Positions 8,337 through 16,746 of a stretch of 64,000 nucleotides of DNA are shown in pieces. The translations under genes were made by a program, and so were the position numbers. Numbering within the stretch: the stretch's first letter is position 1; each line of letters starts with the position of its first letter. Source of the stretch: Sphingobium sp. Cam5-1 (GTDB taxonomy: Bacteria; Pseudomonadota; Alphaproteobacteria; Sphingomonadales; Sphingomonadaceae); assembly GCF_015693305.1 (NCBI RefSeq), contig NZ_CP065139.1, positions 496,001 through 560,000 of the forward strand, read 5' to 3'. The notes beneath the pieces were generated by a model that was given only the letters and a program-made list of their open reading frames with translations, made no database searches and was not told the origin of the DNA.

Positions 8337-9086
8337 ATGAGCCCCACTCATCCGTCCAACGACCCTTTCGGAATGGAACATGAACTGCTGCTGGCAGCAC
8401 TCCGGCGGCGGCTACGAGCGGCGGGCCTGACTCAGGCCGACGTCTCGAAAAAGCTTGGCGTGGGCACCGCTACCGTCAAACGATGGCTGCATGGCCGCGG
8501 GCTGGGTTTGCGCACCTTGTCGCAGCTATGTGCGCTCGCCGACACCACGCTCACCGAAATCGCCGAAGAGGCCGCCGTGCGCGATCGGTCATCCGACAAG
8601 CTGACGCTGGCGCAGGAAAAGGCGCTGACCACAAGCCCCGAACTATCCACCATTTTCTTCATCATCGTCACGGGTTGGCCGGTGTCCGAAGCCGAGGAAG
8701 GCTTTGGCATACCACCTGAACATATCGCGCAACATGTCGAACGGCTGGAAAGGCTGGCGCTGATCGATCGCCTGCCGGGAGGACGTCTGCGCGCGCGGCT
8801 GGACCCGGCCCATGTGTGGCAACGCGAACCCATGCGCAGGCATTTCGAACAGCATATGAAGCATCTGTTCTTCAGTCTGGACTATGGGGACCCAGATACG
8901 ATCTTCGGCGTGGAAACGGTCAAGCTGTCGCCCGTGGGCGTCGCGCGCGTCGCCGAAAGGATCGAGCGTTTCAGGGCCGAACTACGGGAAATCGCGCAGG
9001 CGGATCGTCGCACCTCGGCCCTGCCCGGGGAATGGTACGCTGTTCTTGCAGTGGCATGTCCGGTAGCGCCGCTAAAACCTCGCTGA
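8337..9086 (+). CDS. XRE/Cro-type helix-turn-helix regulator
   Basis: 249 residues. The N-terminal HTH_3-type domain is clear: LLAALRRRLRAAGLTQADVSKKLGVGTATVKRWLHGRGLGLRTLSQL. The C-terminal part (residues about 90-240) contains a segment resembling a MarR-like wing (EEGFGIPPEHIAQHVERLERLALIDRL) and is not otherwise recognised. The ATG at 8337 has AAGGG 8-9 bases upstream; a GTG at 8319 is in frame. It may control the adjacent catabolic genes or the divergent MaoC gene; target and ligand are unknown. Confidence 0.85.
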   Translation: MSPTHPSNDPFGMEHELLLAALRRRLRAAGLTQADVSKKLGVGTATVKRWLHGRGLGLRTLSQLCALADTTLTEIAEEAAVRDRSSDKLTLAQEKALTTSPELSTIFFIIVTGWPVSEAEEGFGIPPEHIAQHVERLERLALIDRLPGGRLRARLDPAHVWQREPMRRHFEQHMKHLFFSLDYGDPDTIFGVETVKLSPVGVARVAERIERFRAELREIAQADRRTSALPGEWYAVLAVACPVAPLKPR

Positions 9087-9379
9087 TTGTGGACGACCCT
9101 TGACGAAGGGATCATTTCAAGACACGCTGCATGCAAACAAGATAGCTCGGCCGAAGAGCTGATCGGTGGCCGAAGCTGTCAGGAGAGGATGCAGAAAGGA
9201 CTCGCGGCCATGTGCCGCAGATCAGGCTGCATCATGAACAATATAATGGCGGAACACCGCCAAACGTCCGTTTCCGGATGCGCGCACGCGTGTTCGGCCC
9301 CGGATGGTGGACCGCGCTTCTAAACAGAGCACGGCCCGTATCGAGGGATGGCATCGCCCGACGAAAGGAAGGGATTGCC

Positions 9380-9732
9380 ATGCGTTCATCTATTGCCGTT
9401 GCGTTAGCGGGCATCATCGCTCGAAACGACAGCGGCTCTGGCGCAGACTGCCGACCCGGCCCCACAGGCTGCGGTCCAACGGCAGTTGGCCGAGATGCTA
9501 ATGACAGCGCAACGGCGCGAGGAACGCCAGCAGGGGGCGCCCGTCGCAGTGAGCGCCATCGGCGCGGAACAACGCGACCGACTGCGCATCAGCAACGTGC
9601 AATCCATGGCAAGGTATCCACCGGCAATGTCACGAGAGGGATATTGAGCAGCATTCCCTACAAAGCAGAAACGTTGACCGCAGCTGCGAACGCGGGCGCA
9701 CCTATGGTGTTGAGCTTGGGGTAAGTTTCTAA
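9380..9732 (+). pseudogene. Remnant of a TonB-dependent receptor (internal deletion and frameshifts)
   Basis: A ribosome-binding site (AAGGAAGGG) and ATG at 9380 open a signal-peptide-like start (MRSSIAVALAGIIA). The frame then shifts near 9420: from 9438 another frame reads a typical receptor N-terminus with MLMTAQRREERQQGAPVAVS and ends at TGA 9645-9647. A third frame from 9656 gives PYKAETLTA, a mid-barrel receptor motif. A fourth piece ending at TAA 9730-9732 gives GRTYGVELGVSF, a typical receptor C-terminus. So about 350 bases hold start, middle and end of a gene normally above 2 kb. The remainder of 9087-9379 shows no gene. Probably the lost substrate receptor of the catabolic cluster. 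Confidence 0.8.
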
Positions 9733-9755
9733 AAGACAGAATGAAGAGGAGAGAG

Positions 9756-10649
9756 ATGATGGAAAACGAGATTTCAGCGCGCGTAAGCAGCGCGGATTTT
9801 GAATATTATAATGGCTCGGGGCCGGGCTTCACCACCGAAAGCTCCGTCTTGATCAGTTCTTCGCCCTATCTCAACCACCCGCAACTGCGCGCGCTGATCG
9901 CTCAGGAAATGCTGCGGCGGAATGGCGCTGAACTGCCTAACACCGCCTATATTCCCGATGTCGTTAAGATATTGATGGAGCTAGAAAACTGGCCCCGTAT
10001 CTTCCAGCTGTTCGAGGAAGAAAAGGCGCGCCTTCCTGAATTCAAGACATGGCTGGACGGCAAAAAAGTCTCGCTGTTCAAGAATGAGGAACTGGCAGGC
10101 GCGGAGCCCGGCACGCTACGCGCCGTGATCTACGATTTCGTGGTCAACAGCGGCTATAATATGGACCATTTCTTCCAGGGGATGGAGATAGAGACCGATT
10201 TCGACTTCTATATGAAGGAGCGGACCCATACCCATGATATCGAACATATGATCACGGGTTTTGAAACAAATCATGCCGGTGAAATAGCGCTGCTGGCAGC
10301 GAACATGCGGGCGATTTATAAATATTTCACGCCCGAACTCGCATCCTTCTTCAACCGCGTCGGTTCCTATCTGCGCGCCAAGACAATGATGAAGAGCGGG
10401 CTTTTCTATCCGGAATCGGTGAAGATAGAACTGGACGCCGAAGACATTGGCGCAGCACAAGGGCGTAACTGGAAGCACCCCCTCTTCCTCATACCCTATC
10501 GCGATTATCTCGATTGGCAGGTCACTGATATTCGCGAGGAATTCGGCATCACCAATCCGCCAAAGCCCGGTGAATGGGCATGGACTACCGCAATCAGCGA
10601 AGACCCCAGGCCAAGCCATCAGGGCATGCCCTCCATGGCGGCGGAGTGA
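9756..10649 (+). CDS. Coq4-family protein, copy 1
   Basis: About 297 residues. It carries the Coq4 metal motif HDxxH-x11-E in HTHDIEHMITGFETNHAGE (middle of the protein). In ubiquinone synthesis Coq4 binds the quinone precursor and is reported to act in oxidative decarboxylation of the ring C1. This copy stands among catabolic genes, so it may act on an unrelated ring or lipid substrate; that is inference. The start is ATG 9756 or the adjacent 9759, behind GAGGAGAG; 9741 is less likely. A second, diverged copy lies at 18995-19849; both share SSSxYLNxPxLR near the N-terminus. Confidence 0.85.
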   Translation: MMENEISARVSSADFEYYNGSGPGFTTESSVLISSSPYLNHPQLRALIAQEMLRRNGAELPNTAYIPDVVKILMELENWPRIFQLFEEEKARLPEFKTWLDGKKVSLFKNEELAGAEPGTLRAVIYDFVVNSGYNMDHFFQGMEIETDFDFYMKERTHTHDIEHMITGFETNHAGEIALLAANMRAIYKYFTPELASFFNRVGSYLRAKTMMKSGLFYPESVKIELDAEDIGAAQGRNWKHPLFLIPYRDYLDWQVTDIREEFGITNPPKPGEWAWTTAISEDPRPSHQGMPSMAAE

Positions 10650-10663
10650 AATCAGGACTGGCG

Positions 10664-10685
10664 CTGCTCCTCTAATGAGGGGCAG
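10664..10685. terminator. Bidirectional terminator hairpin
   Basis: CTGCTCCTC and GAGGGGCAG pair (one G-T) around TAAT, in the short gap between the convergent Coq4-like and VOC genes. Confidence 0.5.
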
Positions 10686-10692
10686 CCGCCAC

Positions 10693-11223
10693 CTACATTG
10701 CCGCGAAGTCGATCACCGTTACAGCATCGCTGCCGTCCCAGTCGCGGGCCGCCGCGATCCCTGCTTCGCACATGCCGCGCATATCGGGACCGCAGATAAA
10801 TTCGAACATTTGCCCCGGCTCGCCGGGGACGCGCAAATAGGCGACGCGCGTGGCAGGGTTATGCGCCGTGAAAAGCACTTCCATGCCCCCCGCCACCGCC
10901 GTTTCAACGGCCGCGTCCAGATCATCGACTATGCGGGCGATGTGATGAAAGCCTAGCAAGCGCGACCCATCATCAGCTCGATAGGGTGACGGGGCGTCGT
11001 TGGTGGCCTCGATCAACTCAATTTGCACGCCATCCTGATAGGATAATCCGACATGCATGGTGACCCGCGTCGGCTCGCCACGATATTGGCCATCCAGCGC
11101 GACATTGCGGAATAGGGTCCATGGACCCACGCCCGAATGACTGATCCAGCGATTTATGCTGGCATCGAGATCGTCCACCAATATCCCGATCTGGTCGATC
11201 GCGCCGAATTTAGCCAAATCCAT
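10693..11223 (-). CDS. VOC-family (glyoxalase-like) protein
   Basis: 176 residues from ATG 11223, preceded by AGGA. Two vicinal-oxygen-chelate modules are visible: one beginning FGAIDQIGILVDDLDASINRW and one beginning LLGFHHIARIVDDLDAAVE, the second with the metal-ligand His pair. The C-terminal part includes MFEFICGP, where the metal-binding Glu of the fold is expected. The layout resembles methylmalonyl-CoA epimerase/glyoxalase relatives. It follows the amidohydrolase gene by 55 bases on the same strand, so probably belongs to that operon. The reaction is unknown. Confidence 0.8.
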   Translation of the reverse strand: MDLAKFGAIDQIGILVDDLDASINRWISHSGVGPWTLFRNVALDGQYRGEPTRVTMHVGLSYQDGVQIELIEATNDAPSPYRADDGSRLLGFHHIARIVDDLDAAVETAVAGGMEVLFTAHNPATRVAYLRVPGEPGQMFEFICGPDMRGMCEAGIAAARDWDGSDAVTVIDFAAM

Positions 11224-11278
11224 ATTCCTATTTGCAAGGACAGGGTGCGAACGGCATGCACCGCCCGCACCCCTTCTT

Positions 11279-13030
11279 TTATTCAGCGGCTTCCAACGAA
11301 GCCAGCGCGTCGTTTGCGGCGGCGGTGGGCACCAAATATTCGCCCGGACGCGCACCGGTATAGCTGTTGCCGTCGAAGGTCTTGACTCCGTTCACCAGCG
11401 TCAGCCGCATCGGCGCCGCCGGACGGGTGAAGCGCCAGGTCGTCCCCCCGTCGCCATCGGGCACGTCGAACCGCTTCTCCATATTGCGATATTCGACCTC
11501 GCTCAGGTTGAAGACGGCAATGTCGGCGCGCCGCCCGACCTTGATCTCGCCCGTATCGTGCAGGCCGAAGAAATTGGCGAGCTTGCCCGTCTTCACATGG
11601 ATCGCCTGCTCAAGCGTCAGCAGCCCTTCCCGCACATATTTGGTGAAAAGCAGGATATTCTCGCCACCACCGCACAGCATCTGAAGATGCGCGCCCGCGT
11701 CAGAGATATTCCCCACCGTCTGCGGGTCCAGCATCAGCTGGATGGTCAGCTCCTCATCCTTCGGGAAGGGCGCCATGTGCACAGTCGATTTGGTGCCATT
11801 CTCAAGAATCCACTGCGCCATCGCGTCCGAACGATGCAACCCGCGCGCATCGGCGAACTCCTTCAGCGTTCCGCCGACTGGCCCCGCGCCATTCTCGCTA
11901 TCCAACAGATACAGGTCCTGCGGATTATTCATCGGCGAATGCGGCCAGGCCTTGGTGTCCCAGCTTTCCCGCGCCCGCGCCCGCCAATCGGGATCGGCAA
12001 GCAGGCGCGCCTTTTCCTCATGCGTTTCGGCCAGCACGACTTCATGCCAGACATAATCATTGGACTGGGCGAAGATCAGCGACTTGACGAGGCTCAGCGT
12101 GCTGGTCGGCGACACATGCGCATAGCCGGGCCAGACATCGATCCCTTCTTCTTTCAGCTTCGCAAGGGTGTCCTGCAATCGGGGCAGAATATCCTTCTGG
12201 AATTCCAGCGTTGGAACAGCACCCGCCACCTGCATCCGGATCGCCCGGCCTTTCGTCAGCCGCCCAAGCCGCTCCAGGCTTTCCGGTCCGGTCTTGCGCA
12301 TGAAGGTGTCGATGATGACCTGATAGGTGGTGCCGGGATAACGCTCCATCACGGCGAATAGCGCTTCGAACTCCGCATCATCCGCGAGCAATGTGGGGAT
12401 GGCGCGGTCGTCGCCATCATGGTCGTGCAGATTGTCCGACAGCCCAAGCGCGCCAGCGGCCAGCGCATCCTCCAGCAGTTCGGCCATGCGCGCAATCTCT
12501 TCAGCCGTTGCCTCGCGGTCCCACGCTTCGACACCCATCGCCGCAAGACGCAGGGCAATATGACCAACGAACGCAGAGTAATTGGCAGGCAGGCTGATGT
12601 TGCGCTCCATCGATGCCTTATATTCCGACCACTTCTCCCAGTCCCATGGGACGTTCTGAAGGAAGGGCTTCAACGGAATATCTTCGAAGAAGGAGAAAAT
12701 CTTGATCATCTCCAACTGCGCGGCCTTCTCCTTCGAAAGCGGCGCTGCACTGAAGCCGCAATTGCCGAGGATCACCGTGGTCGCTCCGTTGCCGGGCAGC
12801 GGATCAAGATCCGGTTGCCACCACATCGTCGCGTCATAATGGGTGTGGCTTTCGATGAAGCCCGGCGTCACATAGCTGCCGCTGGCATCCACCACTTCCT
12901 CAGCGGCGGTGGCGGTCAGACCCGCGCCGATCTCGGTGATTCGGCCGCCTGCCACGCGCACGTCAGCAGCATAGCCGGGCGCGCCTGTGCCATCGACCAC
13001 CGTGCCGCCACGGATCAACATGTCCGTCAT
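11279..13030 (-). CDS. Amidohydrolase of the N-acyl-D-amino-acid deacylase type, copy A
   Basis: 583 residues, begins MTDMLIRGGTVVDGTGAPGY, the usual opening beta-sandwich of this superfamily. Metal-site HTHYD (about residue 62), the family signature GNCGFSAAP and the late SDAGAH (catalytic Asp region) are all present. Relatives hydrolyse N-acyl-D-amino acids, but many in catabolic clusters have unknown C-N or ring substrates. GAGGAGAGAG stands directly before the ATG. One of three diverged paralogues in the window (others at 19846 and 58778). First gene of an operon with the VOC protein. Confidence 0.9.
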   Translation of the reverse strand: MTDMLIRGGTVVDGTGAPGYAADVRVAGGRITEIGAGLTATAAEEVVDASGSYVTPGFIESHTHYDATMWWQPDLDPLPGNGATTVILGNCGFSAAPLSKEKAAQLEMIKIFSFFEDIPLKPFLQNVPWDWEKWSEYKASMERNISLPANYSAFVGHIALRLAAMGVEAWDREATAEEIARMAELLEDALAAGALGLSDNLHDHDGDDRAIPTLLADDAEFEALFAVMERYPGTTYQVIIDTFMRKTGPESLERLGRLTKGRAIRMQVAGAVPTLEFQKDILPRLQDTLAKLKEEGIDVWPGYAHVSPTSTLSLVKSLIFAQSNDYVWHEVVLAETHEEKARLLADPDWRARARESWDTKAWPHSPMNNPQDLYLLDSENGAGPVGGTLKEFADARGLHRSDAMAQWILENGTKSTVHMAPFPKDEELTIQLMLDPQTVGNISDAGAHLQMLCGGGENILLFTKYVREGLLTLEQAIHVKTGKLANFFGLHDTGEIKVGRRADIAVFNLSEVEYRNMEKRFDVPDGDGGTTWRFTRPAAPMRLTLVNGVKTFDGNSYTGARPGEYLVPTAAANDALASLEAAE

Positions 13031-13180
13031 CTCTCTCTCCTCTTGAGGCTTGTTTTCCCTTGAGCCGAAGCCATTGCATCTGTGTCGCCTCTTAGGGGCG
13101 ATCGTGCTGGATGCAGGCTATCGCGACCCGGCCGACCACTGCAAGTTCACTGCCGGACAAGTGGGCGACAGGATCATCGG

Positions 13181-13224
13181 GTGATCCCGACCGGGATTGA
13201 TCGGTGATCCCATCGATCGGGATC
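13181..13224. promoter_or_regulatory. Paired GTGATCCC/GGGATC dyads upstream of the amidohydrolase operon
   Basis: GTGATCCC occurs at 13181 and again at 13204, 23 bases apart. Each is followed by an inverted half: ATCCCG-ac-CGGGAT (13184-13197) and GATCCC-N7-GGGATC (13206-13224). They lie about 150 bases upstream of the amidohydrolase start. The spacing is close to two helical turns, as expected for a cooperatively bound operator. Regulator unknown. The rest of 13031-13300 shows nothing else. Confidence 0.4.
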
Positions 13225-13300
13225 AGGATGCATCGGTCAACTGGAAGCCATCAAGGCCCGGCGGCGCAAAGCGCCCTGATCAGGACGCGAAATTTTCCCA

Positions 13301-13612
13301 TCAAGCCGCCGATTGAAGCCCTGCCTCGACTCCCTGATCCTCAATGCCCGCAGCTCTCGGGAGCCGTTCAGGCTCCATCATCAGTGCGACAAAATGCCAC
13401 CACGCAGGGGTAGCGGGACGTAGCGCCAACAACTGCCCCTGACGGCGCACCGCGATCCAACGGCCATCTTCGCGTTCAAATTTCCAGTGGGAATCGCAAT
13501 TGAGCGGGACCTGTTCAAATTCAGGCGCACCATTTTGCCGAGGACCGATCGCCCGGAGTTGACTGGGAACTTCGCGGCAAACGCCTCCGGGAAACTCGAC
13601 GAGAACGGACAT
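13301..13612 (-). CDS. Hypothetical protein (103 aa)
   Basis: GGAG lies about 6 bases before the ATG. The product begins MSVLVEFPGGVCREVPSQLR and has a Trp-rich middle (HWKFEREDGRWIAVRRQG) and a proline/Trp end; no signal peptide or membrane segment. No family recognised. It lies between the thiolase terminator and the promoter region of the amidohydrolase operon and reads toward that operon. Codon use is slightly less biased than in the neighbours, so it may be a marginal gene. Confidence 0.45.
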   Translation of the reverse strand: MSVLVEFPGGVCREVPSQLRAIGPRQNGAPEFEQVPLNCDSHWKFEREDGRWIAVRRQGQLLALRPATPAWWHFVALMMEPERLPRAAGIEDQGVEAGLQSAA

Positions 13613-13764
13613 GATCTACTCCATGCCAGCGGGTGGTCAAACCGCCGCCTCGTCCAAACGCACGACAAGTGATTGAGTTCTCGAAATAAGGAAAGAAGAT
13701 GACGCATCATGTTCGGGATAGGGCCATCGGAAGCAGCAGAGCCGCACTCGCACAGGCATCAACA

Positions 13765-13802
13765 GTCACGCCGAACCCCGCATGTCCGGGGTTCGGCGTG
13801 AC
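13765..13802 (-). terminator. Strong terminator hairpin after the thiolase
   Basis: Two perfectly complementary 16-base arms (13765-13780 GTCACGCCGAACCCCG, and 13787-13802) enclose a 6-base loop, starting 9 bases beyond the thiolase stop on the minus strand. No T-tract follows. 13613-13764 holds no recognisable gene. Confidence 0.75.
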
Positions 13803-13811
13803 ATTCAATCG

Positions 13812-14993
13812 TCAGTCGACATTCTCGATCACCAGCGCGATGCCCTGACCGCCGCCGATGCACATGGTGATAAGGGCATAGCGGCCGCCGATCCGCTTCA
13901 GTTCATAAACGGCCTTGATCGTCAGGATCGCGCCGGTCGCACCGACAGGATGGCCAAGGGCGATGCCCGACCCGTTCGGGTTCAGCTTTTCCCCATCGAA
14001 CTGCAACGCGTTGGCTACCGAAAGAGCCTGCGCCGCAAAGGCTTCGTTGGCTTCGATCACGTCCATCTGATCCAGTGTCAGCCCGGCCCGCTTCAGGGCA
14101 ACCGGCACCGCCTTGATCGGGCCTTCACCCATATATTCCGGCTCCACGCCCGCATGGCCCCAGGCAAGTATCTTCGCGATCGGCTTCAACCCGCGCCGTT
14201 CCACTTCGCTTGCCGTCGCCAGGACGACGGCGGCCGCGCCATCATTGATGCCGGACGCGTTGCCTGCGGTAACCGTGCCATCCTTTTTGAACGCAGGACG
14301 CATGGCGGCCAGCGTCTCTGCGCTGGTGTCGGCGCGGGGATGTTCGTCCGTGTCGAAAATGGTCACGCCCTTGCGCGTCTTGACCTCGACCGGCACGATC
14401 TGTTCCTTGAACCGGCCTTCCGCGATAGCCCGCGCCGCGCGCTGATGCCCTTCAACCGCCAGCGCATCCTGCTGTTCGCGCGTGATGCCATGCCGTTCGG
14501 CGCAGTTTTCCGCCGTCACGCCCATATGGTATCCGCCGATCGCATCCTGAAGCCCGCAGACCAGCGCGTCCTCTACCGGATTGTCGCCCATCTTCCGGCC
14601 CCAGCGCGTGCCATGATCATGATAAGGCACATTGGACATTGATTCAGCGCCACCCGCGACGGTGATCGACGCTTCGCCCAGCTTCATCATCTGCGCGGCC
14701 GATACGATCGCCTGTACGCCCGATCCGCAAAGCCTGTTCAATGTCAGCGCCGGAACCTCAAACGGGACGTCTGCCTGCAAGGCGATGACGCGCGACAGCA
14801 TGCCATCGCGGGCACTAGTCGGCATCACCTGACCCATCACGACATGCTCAACGTCGGAAGCCGACACACCGGCACGGGACAGCGCTTCCTTCACGACGAT
14901 GCTGCCGAGCTGCGAAGGCATGAAGGACTTCAGCGAGCCGCCGAAATCGCCAATCGCCGTCCTGACGCCGCTGACAATGTAGATATCTTCCAT
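13812..14993 (-). CDS. Thiolase (acetyl-CoA acyltransferase)
   Basis: 393 residues, normal for the family. The acyl-accepting Cys is in NRLCGSGVQAI, the catalytic His in NGSGIALGHPVGATG and the second Cys in CIGGGQG. It either cleaves 3-oxoacyl-CoA in beta-oxidation or condenses acetyl-CoA; in this catabolic setting cleavage is more likely. The ATG at 14993 follows a GAGG with about 8 bases spacing; an in-frame ATG at 15011 is less likely. Divergent from a TetR-type gene that may control it. Confidence 0.93.
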   Translation of the reverse strand: MEDIYIVSGVRTAIGDFGGSLKSFMPSQLGSIVVKEALSRAGVSASDVEHVVMGQVMPTSARDGMLSRVIALQADVPFEVPALTLNRLCGSGVQAIVSAAQMMKLGEASITVAGGAESMSNVPYHDHGTRWGRKMGDNPVEDALVCGLQDAIGGYHMGVTAENCAERHGITREQQDALAVEGHQRAARAIAEGRFKEQIVPVEVKTRKGVTIFDTDEHPRADTSAETLAAMRPAFKKDGTVTAGNASGINDGAAAVVLATASEVERRGLKPIAKILAWGHAGVEPEYMGEGPIKAVPVALKRAGLTLDQMDVIEANEAFAAQALSVANALQFDGEKLNPNGSGIALGHPVGATGAILTIKAVYELKRIGGRYALITMCIGGGQGIALVIENVD

Positions 14994-15192
14994 CTCTGAT
15001 CCTCTGAGCAATGGGATGCGCCGTTCCGCACTTGCAGGCGCTCATGCGCCCCCACACGCAACTGTCAAGGACAATGCGCACCCTGCCACATGGGTGGCGG
15101 CGGCCCGTGAGCATATAGGAACGGCTGTGCTTTCAGACCAGATCAGCCGCGACATATGGCCAAATCCCGGTCGGCCCGTTACGAACAAACCC

Positions 15193-15873
15193 ATGACCAG
15201 CACCGTCCAGCGCGCCATCAGCGAACATGTCGTCCAACGCACCAGCAAGGGACAGCGCACCGCCGACCGCTTGCTCGACACGGCGGAACTGCTGTTCGCG
15301 CAGAAGGGCTATGAAGCGACCGCGTTACGCGACATCGCAGCAGCGGCAAATATCCAGCAGCCCGGCCTGTACAAGCATTTCGAAAGCAAGGACGCCCTGT
15401 ACCGGCAGGTTCTGCAACGGGCGCTCCAACCCTTGGCTGACGAGATGGAGGCAACAATCAGCCGCTCGCCGCGAGAAGCCTCCTTTCGCACGCTGTCCGA
15501 CAAGCTGATCGATGTGTTGGCACAGCATCCCAATGTGTCCATGCTGCTTATCCGGTCGATCCTGTCGCCCCCATCGGATCGGGATGAAATCGGCATGGCC
15601 TGGGTAGAACGGCTGATGGATTATGGACGGCGGATCACACGCGCGGCTGAGGTAGAGCCTCCGGCTGAGGATCTGATCCTCCAGATCGTTGCCATCTTCA
15701 ACATGATGTTCGGCTATTTCTGGGCCGCCCCTCTTTCTCGAGGATTGGCAGGCATTGACCCCCTCTCTCCAGCGATGATCGAGCGGCAAAAGGCGCTGCT
15801 CAGCCGATTTATCGCGACGATCGAACAGGACCAGCCTGACGGGAAAGCCACGGCAGGCGCCTCACCGGAATAG
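15193..15873 (+). CDS. TetR-family regulator
   Basis: 226 residues. The N-terminal helix-turn-helix is complete: RLLDTAELLFAQKGYEATALRDIAAAANIQQPGLYKHFESKDALY. The C-terminal ligand domain begins near residue 70 and looks like the TetR_C group seen in fatty-acid and aromatic regulators. The ATG at 15193 has a poor ribosome site; longer in-frame starts exist up to 15016 but would add a non-homologous N-terminal stretch. Divergent from the thiolase gene, which is a plausible target. Confidence 0.88.
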   Translation: MTSTVQRAISEHVVQRTSKGQRTADRLLDTAELLFAQKGYEATALRDIAAAANIQQPGLYKHFESKDALYRQVLQRALQPLADEMEATISRSPREASFRTLSDKLIDVLAQHPNVSMLLIRSILSPPSDRDEIGMAWVERLMDYGRRITRAAEVEPPAEDLILQIVAIFNMMFGYFWAAPLSRGLAGIDPLSPAMIERQKALLSRFIATIEQDQPDGKATAGASPE

Positions 15874-15988
15874 CGGTCAACATGCATCTGCCTTGTTTCC
15901 GATCCGTAACGCCTTAAACTGCCCTCTCACATTTCCCGAGGCGGGGACGCCGACCGCCCAGCATGGTCCCGGAGTAATAGTACAAACG

Positions 15989-16696
15989 ATGTCCGCCACC
16001 CGTCTTTCCAGCGTCGGTCGCCGCGCTTCCATCATCGCAGCGGCCAGGGCGGTTTTCGCGCGCCACGGGTTGGAAGGCGCGCGGACGCAGCAGATCGCCC
16101 GCGCCGCAGGTGTGTCGGAAGCCCTGCTGTTCCGGCATTTTCCTACCAAGACGCATATCTATCGGGCCGTATTGCGCGAGGTGATCTCAGACCAGAATAG
16201 GGTCTTCCGGTCATTCGGTGACGCCGAAGCCAGCACAGAGGGCTTGCTCGAAATTTTGCTGCGCACCTTCAGATATGCAACCGCCGGGATGTACGCCCTC
16301 AATGCAGAAGGCTTGCGCATGGTCTTGGGCAGCCTTGCCGGCGACGGAGGCTACGCTCGCCTCGTCTATCGCCGGGCCTTGCGCCTGACACTGCCCAATC
16401 TGGAAAAGGCGTTGCAGGCGGCAAGGGCCGACGGGGGAATCTCCGGAGAGGCGCTTTCGACGACGAATGTCGGCGCTTTCATAGAACATGTCAGCACGAT
16501 GATGCTGGTGGCGCGCTGCCATGAAAAGACTGCGATACCCTATGAGGAAGATCGCGTGTTGCGCGACGCGATCCTCTTCTGCGCACGCGGGCTTGGCGTA
16601 GCGGAACCACGCATCCAGCAATTTCTGGAGCAGATGAAATCGTGCGAGCCCGAAACCGCAGCATTCATCCGATCGGGAACGCCTGTCACACCGTAG
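15989..16696 (+). CDS. TetR-family regulator
   Basis: 235 residues from ATG 15989. HTH: IIAAARAVFARHGLEGARTQQIARAAGVSEALLFRHFPTKTHIY. The ligand-binding part is longer and helical with no motif I can tie to an effector. It follows the previous TetR gene by about 115 bases on the same strand and faces the tandem TetR gene convergently. A start further upstream at 15893 is possible but unlikely. Target unknown. Confidence 0.87.
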   Translation: MSATRLSSVGRRASIIAAARAVFARHGLEGARTQQIARAAGVSEALLFRHFPTKTHIYRAVLREVISDQNRVFRSFGDAEASTEGLLEILLRTFRYATAGMYALNAEGLRMVLGSLAGDGGYARLVYRRALRLTLPNLEKALQAARADGGISGEALSTTNVGAFIEHVSTMMLVARCHEKTAIPYEEDRVLRDAILFCARGLGVAEPRIQQFLEQMKSCEPETAAFIRSGTPVTP

Positions 16697-16746
16697 GATG
16701 TGAATTGGGAACCTTCTTCACCAGCTTCTGCGGATTCGAGACAGGC

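Noticed and set aside
9212..9724. A 170-codon open frame as a real gene
   Set aside because: Its translation has no family features, while the other frames give receptor fragments; it is a by-product of the frameshifted pseudogene.
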